A stretch of 64,000 nucleotides of DNA from Propioniciclava tarda (lineage in GTDB: Bacteria; Actinomycetota; Actinomycetes; Propionibacteriales; Propionibacteriaceae), in NCBI RefSeq assembly GCF_900182665.1, contig NZ_FXTL01000006.1, positions 62,001 through 126,000 of the forward strand, written 5' to 3'. The position numbers and the translations under genes were made by a program. Positions 44,824 through 53,161 of this stretch are shown in pieces (within the stretch, counting starts at the first letter, position 1; each line of letters starts with the position of its first letter). The notes under the pieces are model-generated. The model was not told where the DNA came from, ran no database searches, and saw only the letters and a program-made list of their open reading frames with translations.

Positions 44824-45564
44824 TCACTCGTTGACTGCCCGGTCCCCCCGGCCCTCGGCCACGGGAGGCTCGGGCGAGTCCGCGGTCACGGGGATGCCAC
44901 CGTTCACCGCGGCCACCGGCGCTGACAGGTCGATGGTGCGGACCGTCCGCGGCGCGAGGGGCTTCGACACATACGTGGGCTTCGTGATCGGGATCGGATC
45001 CCAGAGCGACGACACCGCCTGGATCGGGGCCGTCAGGTCGACGGTCTCCCCGTTGACCACGTCGTCCCCGGCACCCAGCACCGCGATCGACACGGTCTCC
45101 TCGACCTGACCCAGCGACCGAATCGCCGCCGCGCGGGCGTCCAACGACTTTCGCATCTGAACGACCGTCACACGCGCCACACCGACGAACAGCACCAGCA
45201 ACCCGACCGGAATCCCGATCGACCACCACGGGACACGTCCGAGATGGACCAAGAGCCCCAGCACGATCCCGGCCACGAGCAGCACGCCGAGCACGATCCG
45301 CCGACGGACGGACGCGCGGGCGTCCACCAAGTCAAGCTCCCGCAGCGCGGCGCGACGGTTCAGCGGCGTCGACACGACGACCGGCGCCTCGACGGCAACG
45401 TCCAACGGGACGCCACGCCGCACGATCGTCACCGAGGGCGTGATCGGCTCGTCGGAGACGACGTCGTCATACAGCCCGTTCGTCTTGCGGTTCAGCATCA
45501 GGGGAACCAGATAGACGAGCCATGCCAAGGCAAAGGCTACGAAGATCAGTCCGGTCAACCCCAC
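44824..45564 (-). CDS. sepX: SepX/GlpR-like actinobacterial divisome membrane protein
   Basis: 246 aa, GTG start. The N-terminal helix GLTGLIFVAFALAWLVYLVPL is the conserved first segment of this actinobacterial family. A cytoplasmic loop is followed by two more helices (about 90-135) and a long acidic tail. SepX (Streptomyces) and GlpR (Corynebacterium) are membrane divisome proteins; GlpR binds the MoeA-like Glp. Here it follows glp and rimJ on the same strand, the same order as in those organisms. Assignment rests on synteny plus topology. Confidence 0.8.
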   Translation of the reverse strand: MGLTGLIFVAFALAWLVYLVPLMLNRKTNGLYDDVVSDEPITPSVTIVRRGVPLDVAVEAPVVVSTPLNRRAALRELDLVDARASVRRRIVLGVLLVAGIVLGLLVHLGRVPWWSIGIPVGLLVLFVGVARVTVVQMRKSLDARAAAIRSLGQVEETVSIAVLGAGDDVVNGETVDLTAPIQAVSSLWDPIPITKPTYVSKPLAPRTVRTIDLSAPVAAVNGGIPVTADSPEPPVAEGRGDRAVNE

Positions 45565-45636
45565 GCCAGAACCCTAAGTGGGACGCCTCCGCCGCCTTCG
45601 GCCGACACGCCACGGCCCGCCGAACGGCGGCAAGAT

Positions 45637-46248
45637 TCACCGCGCGAGGCGTCCGATCAGCCCTCCCGGACCAACCTCGTCGGCATGGATCGCAAACATC
45701 TCGTGATCGCGCCAGTCGCCGTCGACGTGCAGATACCGCGGACGCCGTCCCTCGTAGCGCAGCCCCAATTTCTCCACCACGCGCAGCGACTTCGCGTTCT
45801 CGGGCCGGATCGCCACCTCCAGCCGATGCAGTCCCAGCCCGAAGAACAGGTAGTCGCCCGCGAGTGCCAGGGCCGTCGGGACGATCCCGCGTCCGGCCCA
45901 CCGCTGGTCGACCCAGTAGCCGGCCATCGCCCAGCGCGCCGACCCGTAGGTGATCCCCGACACCGTCATCTGCCCTGCGAAGACGTGCCGCGCGCCGGCG
46001 TCCGAGTAGGCGATGGCCCACGGCAGCATCGCGCCCGTACGCGCCTGCCGCGAGAAGTCCCCGACCAGCTGGGGAAACGTGCGTCCGGCGTCCGCGCCCT
46101 CGGGCGGCCGCGTCGCGTCCCACGGACCCGTCCACGCCCCGTTCCGCGCGCGCACCTCGTTCCAGGCCGCCTCGTCCGAGCGGCGGATCGGCCTCAGCCG
46201 GACGGGTCCGTGCTCCAACGTCACCGGCCAGTTCCGGCTGGTGAACAT
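45637..46248 (-). CDS. rimJ: GNAT acetyltransferase, RimJ/RimL type
   Basis: 203 aa from ATG 46248 (MFTSRNWPVTLEHGPVRLRP). GNAT motifs: MAGYWVDQRWAGRGIVPTAL (acetyl-CoA pyrophosphate loop R/QxxGxG/A form), LHRLEVAIRPENAKSLRVVE, KLGLRYEGRRPRYLHVDGDW. Acetylates a protein N-terminus, possibly a ribosomal protein. It starts 1 bp after the glp stop, in the glp-rimJ-sepX operon. Confidence 0.88.
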   Translation of the reverse strand: MFTSRNWPVTLEHGPVRLRPIRRSDEAAWNEVRARNGAWTGPWDATRPPEGADAGRTFPQLVGDFSRQARTGAMLPWAIAYSDAGARHVFAGQMTVSGITYGSARWAMAGYWVDQRWAGRGIVPTALALAGDYLFFGLGLHRLEVAIRPENAKSLRVVEKLGLRYEGRRPRYLHVDGDWRDHEMFAIHADEVGPGGLIGRLAR

Positions 46249-46249
46249 C

Positions 46250-47566
46250 TCAGGACGCCGTCGCCGCGGCTCCGCGTCCGGGCGACGCGTCGGCGTCCGG
46301 CTGAAGGACGATGCACTCGACGCTCGACCCCGCCGGGAGTTCCGCCCCCGCAGGCAGCCGCACCAGCACATCGGCCCGGAACAGGTCGTAGGCGTGGTCG
46401 TTCCCCGACGACACCGGACGCACCCGTTCGCCCTCGAGGCGCGCCGGCAGATACCGGACGCCGTCGGCGTCCGCCGTCAGGTCCGTAGCCAGGACGCCTC
46501 GCAGCGTCGCCGCGGACGTCGCCCGCGCCCCGAGCCGGTCGAGCAGCGGCCGAACGAACAGGTGATAGCCGACGCACGAGCGCACCGCTCCTGCCGGCAG
46601 CACGAGCGCCGGGATGCGCTCGTCGCCGACGCGGCCGACGGCCAGCGTCTGGCCCCCGTCGACGAGGACGTGGGCCACGTCGACGGTCCCGATGTCGGCG
46701 AGCAGGCCGGCCACCAGGTGCGCGTCGGTGTCGTCCTCGGCAAGCACGACGATGGCGTCCGCGCGGATCACCTGGTCCGCGATCGTCTGCCGGATGACCG
46801 CGGCCTCGCGTCCGACCACGTCGAGCTGGTAGACCGTGGCCCCGTCGCCACGGGCGGCGGCGGTGACGTACGACGTGCCGGAGGCGTACCGCTGAGCGAT
46901 CGAGGTGATCGGCAGGCCGGGCGACACCAGCCCCTCCCCGACCGCGAAGACGACGAGCCGCGGCTTCGGCCGCACCAGGACCTTGTCGAGCCCGATCTCG
47001 GCCAGCAGCGCGATCGAGCGCGCGTCCAGGATGCGTCCGGGACTCATCAGCTTCGCGCCGTCTGCCAACTCCGATCCGCGCACCGCCAGGTGCTGCCCGA
47101 CCGCAGCTTCGCCGACGAACCGCGCGACGCGTCCGGTCGACGTGGCCTCGGACGCCGGCACGACGGCGTCCACTCCGGCCGGAACCGGCGCGCCCTCCGA
47201 CAGCACCACGCACGCCCCGGATGCGACCGCCTCAGCCGGCATGGTGTCGCGGCGATCGATGACACCGACGACGTGCAGGTCGATCGGATGGTCCGGGGTC
47301 GCCCCCACCAGGTTCGCCGCCCGGACGCCGTAGCCGGCGGTCCGCGCGGTGGACACCATCGGCAGGTCGAGGTCGCTGACGATCTCTTCACACAGCGTCA
47401 AGCCCGTGACGTCGTTGATCTGCATGCCGAACGGACGCAGCGCGTCGACGCCGCCCAGCAGGCGGGCCAACTGCTCGTCGGGCGTCCGGCGCGGCAGCGG
47501 GACGTCATCGACGACCGGCTCGACGACCGGCTCGGGCACGGGCTTCTTGCGAGAGAACAGGGCCAT
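46250..47566 (-). CDS. glp: Glp: MoeA/gephyrin-like protein with degenerate catalytic motifs
   Basis: 438 aa from ATG 47566 (MALFSRKK). Overall MoeA fold (N-domain, MogA-like centre, C-terminal beta domain ending DVLVRLPAGAELPAGSSVEC). The MoeA motif MDGYAV is TAGYGV (no Asp), TGDEL is VGEGL, and the GGVS/GxxD site reads AEDDTD. These losses argue against molybdate insertion and fit the cell-division Glp paralogue that partners GlpR/SepX in Actinobacteria. No other Moco gene is nearby. Confidence 0.82.
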   Translation of the reverse strand: MALFSRKKPVPEPVVEPVVDDVPLPRRTPDEQLARLLGGVDALRPFGMQINDVTGLTLCEEIVSDLDLPMVSTARTAGYGVRAANLVGATPDHPIDLHVVGVIDRRDTMPAEAVASGACVVLSEGAPVPAGVDAVVPASEATSTGRVARFVGEAAVGQHLAVRGSELADGAKLMSPGRILDARSIALLAEIGLDKVLVRPKPRLVVFAVGEGLVSPGLPITSIAQRYASGTSYVTAAARGDGATVYQLDVVGREAAVIRQTIADQVIRADAIVVLAEDDTDAHLVAGLLADIGTVDVAHVLVDGGQTLAVGRVGDERIPALVLPAGAVRSCVGYHLFVRPLLDRLGARATSAATLRGVLATDLTADADGVRYLPARLEGERVRPVSSGNDHAYDLFRADVLVRLPAGAELPAGSSVECIVLQPDADASPGRGAAATAS

Positions 47567-47720
47567 GGGGTCACGATAGTTACCCCCGAGCAGGACGCCT
47601 CGCAGCACGCCCTGGAGCGGCCGAAATCTGCGCCTGGGTGGGCGCGGGCTGGTCAGGAATAGGGTCCGGGCCGCGGGCCGTTAAGATGGGCGCTCAACAC
47701 CTTTCGACGAGGACGAACGC

Positions 47721-48053
47721 ATGCCCACCTACGAGTACCGCTGCTCGGATTGCACCAACGAGTTCGAGATCGTGCAGAAGTTCAGCGACGCCGCGCTCAC
47801 CGAGTGCCCGGAGTGTGACGGCGATCTGCGCAAGGTCTTCTCGGCGGTCGGCGTTGTCTTCAAGGGCTCGGGCTTCTACGCCACCGACAACCGAACCAAG
47901 GGCACGTCGTCCACGGCCGTTGCGAAAGAGTCGACGAAAGAGTCGTCTGGCGCGAAGGAGTCGACCTCCTCGGATACCGCGTCCACGACCAAGGCTTCGA
48001 AGCCTGACAAGGCGTCGAAGACCGCTTCTACGACGTCCACCCCGGCCGCCTGA
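47721..48053 (+). CDS. FmdB-family zinc ribbon protein
   Basis: 110 aa. MPTYEYRCSDCTNEFEIVQ and CPECDG form the Cys4 zinc ribbon; KGSGFYATD completes the FmdB core by residue 56. The remaining half is Ser/Thr/Lys/Ala low-complexity. A likely -10 (TAAGAT near 47692) precedes it. Putative regulatory protein; role unknown. Divergent from glp. Confidence 0.9.
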   Translation: MPTYEYRCSDCTNEFEIVQKFSDAALTECPECDGDLRKVFSAVGVVFKGSGFYATDNRTKGTSSTAVAKESTKESSGAKESTSSDTASTTKASKPDKASKTASTTSTPAA

Positions 48054-48072
48054 CGGCCGTCCGATCCGGGCC

Positions 48073-48106
48073 TGTGGATAACTGACACGGCCCGCCTAAT
48101 GTGTTG
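48073..48106 (+). promoter_or_regulatory. DnaA-box plus leaderless promoter module, copy 2
   Basis: TGTGGATAA (48073-48081, DnaA box in reverse orientation to copy 1) and the identical 20-mer ACGGCCCGCCTAATGTGTTG (48087-48106), with TAATGT 6 nt before the GTG at 48109. Confidence 0.65.
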
Positions 48107-48108
48107 AC

Positions 48109-48717
48109 GTGAGAACGTCAGCCCTCCCCCGCGCCGCGGACGCCATCGTCCGCGTCCTCCGTTGGCATCGTCGCTGGATCGCGGCGGTGGCCGCCTTCGT
48201 TGCCGTCTTGGCGCTCGTGGGCCAGTTCCAACCACAGCGGACGCCGACCGTCACGGTCGTTGCGGCGGCGCGCGACCTTCCGGCTGGGACGAAGCTCGCG
48301 GCGTCCGACCTGATCCGGCTCGAGCTGGGGGCCGACGTCGTGCCCTCCGGGTCGGTGGGCGCCCCCGATCGGCTCGCCGGGGCCGTGCTCAACGGTCCAG
48401 TGACGGCGCGCACGCCGATCACGAGCGCCACGGTCGCCACCGGTGCCGCGTTGGCGTCCCCGGGGTTCGTCGTGATGGCCGTCCCGATGCCAAGCGCGGC
48501 GCTGGCCGATGTGGTGAAGGCGGGCAGCCGGATTGATCTCATCGCCTCGAAGGGACCCGTCGCCTCGAACGTGCGGGTGGTCGCTGCGCCAGCGCCGGTC
48601 GCGTCCGGCATGCTGACACCAGCTGAGCGCGTCTTGCTCGTGGAGGTCAGCCTGGACGCCGCAGGTGCGGTCGCCGCCGCGGTCGACTCGGGCACCCTCA
48701 CCGTCACGGTGAGGTAG
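48109..48717 (+). CDS. SAF-domain membrane protein (CpaB/RcpC-like)
   Basis: 202 aa. One N-terminal membrane helix (WIAAVAAFVAVLALVG), then a SAF domain (VVAAARDLPAGTKLAASDL; APDRLAGAVLNGPVTARTPI), and a C-terminal beta domain. Such proteins act in Flp/Tad pilus assembly or cell-wall processes. Here it stands alone between fmdB and mscL, a frequent actinobacterial setting, away from the tad genes at 58 kb. Confidence 0.82.
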   Translation: MRTSALPRAADAIVRVLRWHRRWIAAVAAFVAVLALVGQFQPQRTPTVTVVAAARDLPAGTKLAASDLIRLELGADVVPSGSVGAPDRLAGAVLNGPVTARTPITSATVATGAALASPGFVVMAVPMPSAALADVVKAGSRIDLIASKGPVASNVRVVAAPAPVASGMLTPAERVLLVEVSLDAAGAVAAAVDSGTLTVTVR

Positions 48718-48914
48718 GCGCGCCACACGGGGTATCGCAGCAAGCCAGAGCCGTTTCGCTTGGAATTGTTACAAGACTCTCATGCGCCGCTCCCGGTTTG
48801 GTGTGGACGACCAAAAACCGTTCGGGTCATACTTGAGGACGGAATCGCCCCCAGAGCCCCAGATCGGGGCAGTCCCGCAGGAAGCCGACGGGCGGTTCGA
48901 CTGAAAGGTATGAA

Positions 48915-49271
48915 ATGAAGGGTTTTAAGGAATTCTTGATGCGGGGTAACCTGCTCGACCTGGCCGTCGCCGTCGTGATCGGTGGCGCCTTCGGGAAGGT
49001 CGTCGAGGCCTTCACCACGATGTTCATGGACATCCTGGGCATGATCGGCGCTTCGCCGAACTTCTCCAACTACGCCCCCAACGGCATTCACGTGGGCGCG
49101 TTCCTCACTGCCGCGATCTCGTTCGTCATCGTCGCTGCGGTGATCTACTTTTTCGTGATCAAGCCGGTGCAGGCCATCCAGGCTCGCGTCGCCAAGCCCG
49201 AGGTCGAGGTTTCCGCCCCGACCACGGAGGACCTCCTCACCGAGATCCGCGACCTGCTCGCCAAGCGCTGA
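48915..49271 (+). CDS. mscL: Large-conductance mechanosensitive channel
   Basis: 118 aa. MKGFKEFLMRGNLLDLAVAVVIGGAFGKVVEAF is the amphipathic N-helix plus TM1. TM2 is ISFVIVAAVIYFFVIKPVQ, followed by the C-terminal helix EDLLTEIRDLLAKR. Releases solutes on hypo-osmotic shock. The strong hairpin downstream ends the transcript. Confidence 0.96.
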   Translation: MKGFKEFLMRGNLLDLAVAVVIGGAFGKVVEAFTTMFMDILGMIGASPNFSNYAPNGIHVGAFLTAAISFVIVAAVIYFFVIKPVQAIQARVAKPEVEVSAPTTEDLLTEIRDLLAKR

Positions 49272-49287
49272 TCTCAGCCAGCTAGCC

Positions 49288-49329
49288 CACACGGGCCCGC
49301 CACCGATCGGTGGCGGGCCCGTGTGTTTT
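49288..49329. terminator. Bidirectional terminator between mscL and the convergent gene
   Basis: 19-bp perfect palindrome arms (CACACGGGCCCGCCACCGA and its complement) at 49288-49325, followed by a T run to 49329, lying between two convergent stops. Confidence 0.9.
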
Positions 49330-49331
49330 GC

Positions 49332-49700
49332 CTAGTGGGGCACGTGGTGGGGCGGCACCTCGGCCAGCAGGCGGCGCTCGTCCGGCGTCAACGCGGTCCG
49401 GCCCGACGGCGGACGGGCAGCGAGGGCGTCCAGGCCCAGCTCGACGCGGACGCGACCCACGGCGGCATGGAACTGGGCCGCCCCGAGTCCAGCCCGCAGC
49501 TCGCTCGGCACGGGGTGCGGCCAGGGCGCTTCGGACGCCTGCGTCGCCAGCGCATGCTCGAGCAGCCGCTCTTGGGTCCAGCCCGCGCGGGCCAGCTCGT
49601 CGGCCAGGAGGGAGGCGTCCGGCGTGCTTCGGGAGGGGAGGTCCAGCCGTTCGCCCACGAGCGCGTACGCCAGGGCGACGTGCCAGTCGGCGTCCGTCAT
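49332..49700 (-). CDS. Small protein of unknown function downstream of UGPase
   Basis: 122 aa, ATG overlapping the UGPase stop (ATGA), so co-translated. It is helical with MTDADWHVALAYALVGERLDL and ALTPDERRLLAEVPPH, and has no signal or membrane helix. Not recognised. Confidence 0.65.
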   Translation of the reverse strand: MTDADWHVALAYALVGERLDLPSRSTPDASLLADELARAGWTQERLLEHALATQASEAPWPHPVPSELRAGLGAAQFHAAVGRVRVELGLDALAARPPSGRTALTPDERRLLAEVPPHHVPH

Positions 49701-51073
49701 GCGTCGCCCAGGGCTCCGCCAGGAACGGACGCCGGCGCTCCGGCCTCCGGGATCGTGACGTCACCGACGATGGTCACGGGCTGGTCGAAGGTCCAGGCAC
49801 CGCGGACGGTGAGCGATCGCGCTTGCCTCAGGGACGGAACCACCGGCACGAGCCGCTCGAAGTCGTCGACGAGCCGGTAGGGAGCACCCAGGTCCACGCG
49901 CGGCTGGTCCGGGACGGTGGCGCGCGGGACGGCGTCCGGGCCGAAGTCGAAGACGTCGGAGCGCAGCAGGAGCAGCTCGTTCGTCCCCTTGACCGGCAGG
50001 AAGCGGTCGCGGCCGACGGCGATGGCGCGCGCCCCCGGGAACACCTCGATGGCAGCGCCCATCGCGGTCTCGAGCTGCAGCACCGGCGTCGAGGTGGGAT
50101 CCGCGGGATCGACCGTCTTGCGGTTGACGATCAGCGGCAGGCCGAGGACGGCGCCGTGGCGCGCGAACCGGTCTGCGAGGGCGCGCAGGTCGAGCCACAG
50201 GTTGTTGGCGTGGAAGTACGGATGGCGGTGCTCGTCGGTGAAGAAGTCCATCTCGTCGGGCGCCGTCTGAGCGGTGTCGCGCAGGATCAACTGGCCGTCC
50301 GATCGCCGGACCGCGAGGTGGCCGCCTTTGCGATCGTTCGGCGTGCGGACGCACACCTCGGCCGCGTACGGCGCGCCGCTCGCGGCGAACCAGCCCGCGA
50401 GCGTCGCGTTCGGGCCGGCGCCCAGGTTGTCGCCGTTGGCCAGGGACGCGTAGCGAAAGCCCTTGTCAAGGAGGTCTTCGAGAATGCCCGACGCCTCCAG
50501 CGCGACATAGATGTCGCCGTGCCCCGGCGGGCACCACTCGAGCTCGGGATCGTCCGGCCAGGCAACCGGCTCGAACGTCTGGGCGTCAATCTTCGGGATG
50601 GCGTTCTGGACGAAATCGAGCGGCAGACCTTCGACCGCGAGGTCGCCGTACCGAGCCAGGTGGGCGAGGGTGTCGTCCCTGGTCCGGAAGCTGTTCATGA
50701 ACAGCAGCGGCAGCCGGACGCCGTGGGCGCGGCGCGCGTGCAGCACCTGGGCGACCTGCAGATCGAGGAAATTCTTGCCGTCGCGGACGCTCAGCAGCGA
50801 CTTCGCGCGATCGAGCCCCATGGAGGTGCCGAGTCCGCCGTTGAGCTTGATCATGACGGTCTGGGCCAGGGCCTGGCGGGCGGCGTCCGGGTCGATCTGG
50901 ACGCCGGCGAGCGACTCCGGCGCCGTCAACGGCTCGATAGACGCCTCGGCGATGATGCCGGTAGCTCCGGATCGGGCGAGTTCGAAGTAGTGCGCGAAAC
51001 TGTCGATGGCTCCGGGCGCGACGCCACGGTCGCGCATCTTGGCTTGTGCCCGGTCGAGTGCTGTCTGCGCCAT
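49697..51073 (-). CDS. UTP-glucose-1-phosphate uridylyltransferase, eukaryotic-type (UDPGP family)
   Basis: 458 aa from ATG 51073 (MAQTALDRAQAKMRDRG). The nucleotide loop is VMIKLNGGLGTSMGLDRAKSLL, the UDPGP-type signature, not the GAGLGTR loop of bacterial GalU. NGDNLGA, HANNLWLDLRAL and VKGTNELLLLRSDV are further UGP signatures. Makes UDP-glucose. It occupies the place where galU sits in the mscL-galU-glp-rimJ-glpR cluster of other Actinobacteria. A structured leader lies upstream. Confidence 0.9.
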   Translation of the reverse strand: MAQTALDRAQAKMRDRGVAPGAIDSFAHYFELARSGATGIIAEASIEPLTAPESLAGVQIDPDAARQALAQTVMIKLNGGLGTSMGLDRAKSLLSVRDGKNFLDLQVAQVLHARRAHGVRLPLLFMNSFRTRDDTLAHLARYGDLAVEGLPLDFVQNAIPKIDAQTFEPVAWPDDPELEWCPPGHGDIYVALEASGILEDLLDKGFRYASLANGDNLGAGPNATLAGWFAASGAPYAAEVCVRTPNDRKGGHLAVRRSDGQLILRDTAQTAPDEMDFFTDEHRHPYFHANNLWLDLRALADRFARHGAVLGLPLIVNRKTVDPADPTSTPVLQLETAMGAAIEVFPGARAIAVGRDRFLPVKGTNELLLLRSDVFDFGPDAVPRATVPDQPRVDLGAPYRLVDDFERLVPVVPSLRQARSLTVRGAWTFDQPVTIVGDVTIPEAGAPASVPGGALGDA

Positions 51074-51132
51074 GCGGCCCAATGTAGTGGGGCCGCTCGC
51101 AGGCGACCTGGCAGCGGGGGTTAAATGAGAAA

Positions 51133-51207
51133 GAGAGCGACGCCGGCCGAAGGGCTAGAAGCCGTCTACCCACCCCCAGGAGACATCAACAGCCTGGCGT
51201 CGCTCTC
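51133..51207 (-). promoter_or_regulatory. Structured leader upstream of UGPase
   Basis: Perfect 12-bp arms GAGAGCGACGCC (51133-51144) and GGCGTCGCTCTC (51196-51207) enclose 51 nt. On the minus strand the loop contains a small hairpin (GGCT-TCT-AGCC). A T-rich stretch (TTTCTCATTT) follows about 55 nt before the UGPase ATG. It could be an attenuator, riboswitch or small RNA. The rest of the 51074-51539 gap shows nothing else I can support. Confidence 0.5.
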
Positions 51208-51539
51208 ATCACCAAAGATTACGCGTCGAACGGGGATGCGCAAGTCCTCTCGCTGGGGGACACGCGCCGAATTTTCATCCGCGGAGGGGATGTGTACCCC
51301 GGGTAGCTGTCCCCTCCTGCTGTTAGGCCTTGTCAGCGCCCGGTGACCGCGGTGGAGGGAGGCGGACTAAGTGGACAGTTATCGGACGCCCCAGGCTAGA
51401 TGATGAGACGCGGCGGCGTCCGGGGCGGGCGGCTGGTGAGCGCCCATCCGGATCCTCAGCGGGTCGACACCGTGCCGGAGGGTGCCGAGGTTGATCGGGA
51501 AATTGCGGGGCCATCAGGCACATCCGACAGGACGATGCG

Positions 51540-51589
51540 TGGCGACCCCAGCAAGATTCGAACTTGCGACACAAGGTTTAGGAAACCTC
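51540..51589 (-). repeat. 3' half of tRNA-Arg(CCT): attachment-site remnant
   Basis: The minus strand reads anticodon arm GAGGT-TTCCTAA-ACCTT (CCT), T-arm GCAAG-TTCGAAT-CTTGC, the acceptor 3' strand TGGGGTC, discriminator G and CCA. No matching 5' half (GACCCCA) follows, so this is a truncated tRNA gene of the kind left at one end of an integrated element. The intact copy should be outside the window, to the right. Confidence 0.8.
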
Positions 51590-51641
51590 GGTGATTCCTG
51601 ATCTGACTTCGTACAACATCCTAAGAGTTCAGATTCGTGCG

Positions 51642-52547
51642 TTAGTCGTGCGTTAGCGGACGCCACGTCGTGGCCTGCGGATCCCAGTCGCTGTTCGCTG
51701 CCTGGCCGGCCAGCACGGGGTCTGCGAAGTCGATCAGGGCCCCAACGACGGTGCTGAAGTTGGGCGGTAGTGCTTCGAGGCGTTGCTTGGTTCGCCAGGC
51801 AGCCCATCGTGCTTGGCCGTGGGACCCGAATCCGGTGAGCGCCTCGGCTAGGGGAAGGATCGTGACCCTGCGGTAGCGCGCGACCTCCTCGACGGCCACG
51901 GTCAGGTCGCTGCCCGCGATGGGGTGGGTGCTGGTGAGGGTCCACAGATCGCCGAAGTCGCGCCAGCGGGTGTTGACGGTGCCGAGGTCGATGGCCGTGA
52001 CGAGCTTCTCGGCCAGCACCATGTGCAGCGGATAGCCCATGACCAGGATTGGCGGCCCGCCGAGGATGCGGGGCACCGCGACCGGTTCGGGCCCCGGCCA
52101 GAGGGGGTCGCCGAAGTTCACGTCGACGTGGAAGGTGAGGCGTGCGCCCGCCAGGCTTGCTTGCATGCTGACCCGAACGCCGGAGTAGTCCTCACCTTCG
52201 CGGATGGTGGCTGCCCGGCCGGTGTCGATGTCGAACTCGAGCCCGTCGGGTAACGGGGTGGATGCGACGGCGCGGACGACCTCCAGCACCTCTGCGGTGT
52301 CGTTGGACTGGTGTGAGGCTTGGAAGTCGAGGTCGCGTGTGGGTCGGCGATCGCCGAAGGCGGCCAGAAGTGCGCCGCCTTTGAGGACGAGGTGCGTGGG
52401 CTCAGGGTGCGCGGCCAGTCGGGCGAGGAATCCTTCCAAGACGTAGAGCTGCTGCAACTCGGCGTTCGGACGGGCCTGCTTGCGGGCCAGGTTCTGCAGG
52501 TCGAGGTAGGCGCGTCCAGCGACGGTGTCGCGTGTTGGCCGGTTCAT
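51642..52547 (-). CDS. abiEii: AbiEii-type nucleotidyltransferase toxin
   Basis: 301 aa from ATG 52547 (MNRPTRDTVAGRAYLDLQ). Nucleotidyltransferase motifs: VLKGGALLAAFGDRRPTRDLDF (GG...RxTxDxD), FHVDVNFGDPL, and EKLVTAIDLG..NTRWRDFGDLW. Type IV toxin that transfers nucleotides to tRNA ends and triggers abortive infection. The start overlaps the AbiEi stop (ATGA). It sits at the tRNA-Arg end of the second element. Confidence 0.88.
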   Translation of the reverse strand: MNRPTRDTVAGRAYLDLQNLARKQARPNAELQQLYVLEGFLARLAAHPEPTHLVLKGGALLAAFGDRRPTRDLDFQASHQSNDTAEVLEVVRAVASTPLPDGLEFDIDTGRAATIREGEDYSGVRVSMQASLAGARLTFHVDVNFGDPLWPGPEPVAVPRILGGPPILVMGYPLHMVLAEKLVTAIDLGTVNTRWRDFGDLWTLTSTHPIAGSDLTVAVEEVARYRRVTILPLAEALTGFGSHGQARWAAWRTKQRLEALPPNFSTVVGALIDFADPVLAGQAANSDWDPQATTWRPLTHD

Positions 52548-53137
52548 AGCAGGACCTCCAGTGCCGCTCGGAGCTTGGGCAGCACCTTGGGGAAGTTGGC
52601 TGCGGTGTTCAGGAGGAGGGACGGTTGGCCGCCGCGCCTGAGCCAGCGTTTCAGGGCGTCGATCGCCTGTTCGCTGCCCTCGGTGTGGGCTAGCCGGAAC
52701 GCGTCGACGATGCTCCGTTCGGCGTTGTAGAGGCCGATGGACAGTTCGGGCGTGACCGCCAGGTCGGTACGGCCAATGGTGAAGGTGGCCGGGTCGAAGC
52801 GATGCCAGGTCACGGGGGCGTTGGTCGCCGGCGCCCAGGTGCCGCGTGGGATCGCGATGTCGATGCTGGCGGGAATGGCGTCCGTGAGGTCGTGGTGGGC
52901 TAGAGCCGAGGTGAGACACAGCGTTGCGGTGGACGAAAGCAAGCCGATCTCGGCGAGGTTGTCGTCGCCGACGGCGTCGCTCTTTCGGTAGACCCCACGG
53001 CTGAGGCGGATCATCCGGCCAGCGTCCAGTTCCGCCCTCAGCCCACGCGCGCCCAGCGCTGCGACCCCCTCCCGATGCCCGAAGTAGTCGGGCAAGGGGG
53101 CGATGCCAACCGTTCGACTCATCACGCACCTTCGCAT
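52544..53137 (-). CDS. abiEi: AbiEi-type antitoxin/transcriptional regulator
   Basis: 197 aa (ATG 53137; ATG 53122 also possible). N-terminal winged-helix: GARGLRAELDAGRMIRLSRG followed by VY. C-terminal antitoxin domain includes LTSALAHHDLT and VTPELSIGLYNAERSIVDAF, typical of AbiEi. Known AbiEi proteins bind inverted repeats in their own promoter; a matching palindrome lies 10 bp upstream of the start. Confidence 0.88.
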   Translation of the reverse strand: MRRCVMSRTVGIAPLPDYFGHREGVAALGARGLRAELDAGRMIRLSRGVYRKSDAVGDDNLAEIGLLSSTATLCLTSALAHHDLTDAIPASIDIAIPRGTWAPATNAPVTWHRFDPATFTIGRTDLAVTPELSIGLYNAERSIVDAFRLAHTEGSEQAIDALKRWLRRGGQPSLLLNTAANFPKVLPKLRAALEVLL

Positions 53138-53146
53138 CCAACTCTT

Positions 53147-53161
53147 TACAGATCCACTGTA
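53147..53161. promoter_or_regulatory. Inverted repeat, putative AbiEi operator
   Basis: TACAGATCCACTGTA: 5-bp arms TACAG/CTGTA with a 5-nt spacer, followed by a partly related GTACCTGTATAG. It lies just upstream of abiEi. Confidence 0.5.

Noticed and set aside
46250-47566. Molybdopterin molybdotransferase MoeA
   Set aside because: Key motifs are lost and the neighbours are division genes, so Glp is the better name.
51133-51207. Simple rho-independent terminator
   Set aside because: A 51-nt loop with its own inner hairpin, lying upstream of UGPase on the strand of transcription, is not a usual terminator; kept as a structured leader instead.
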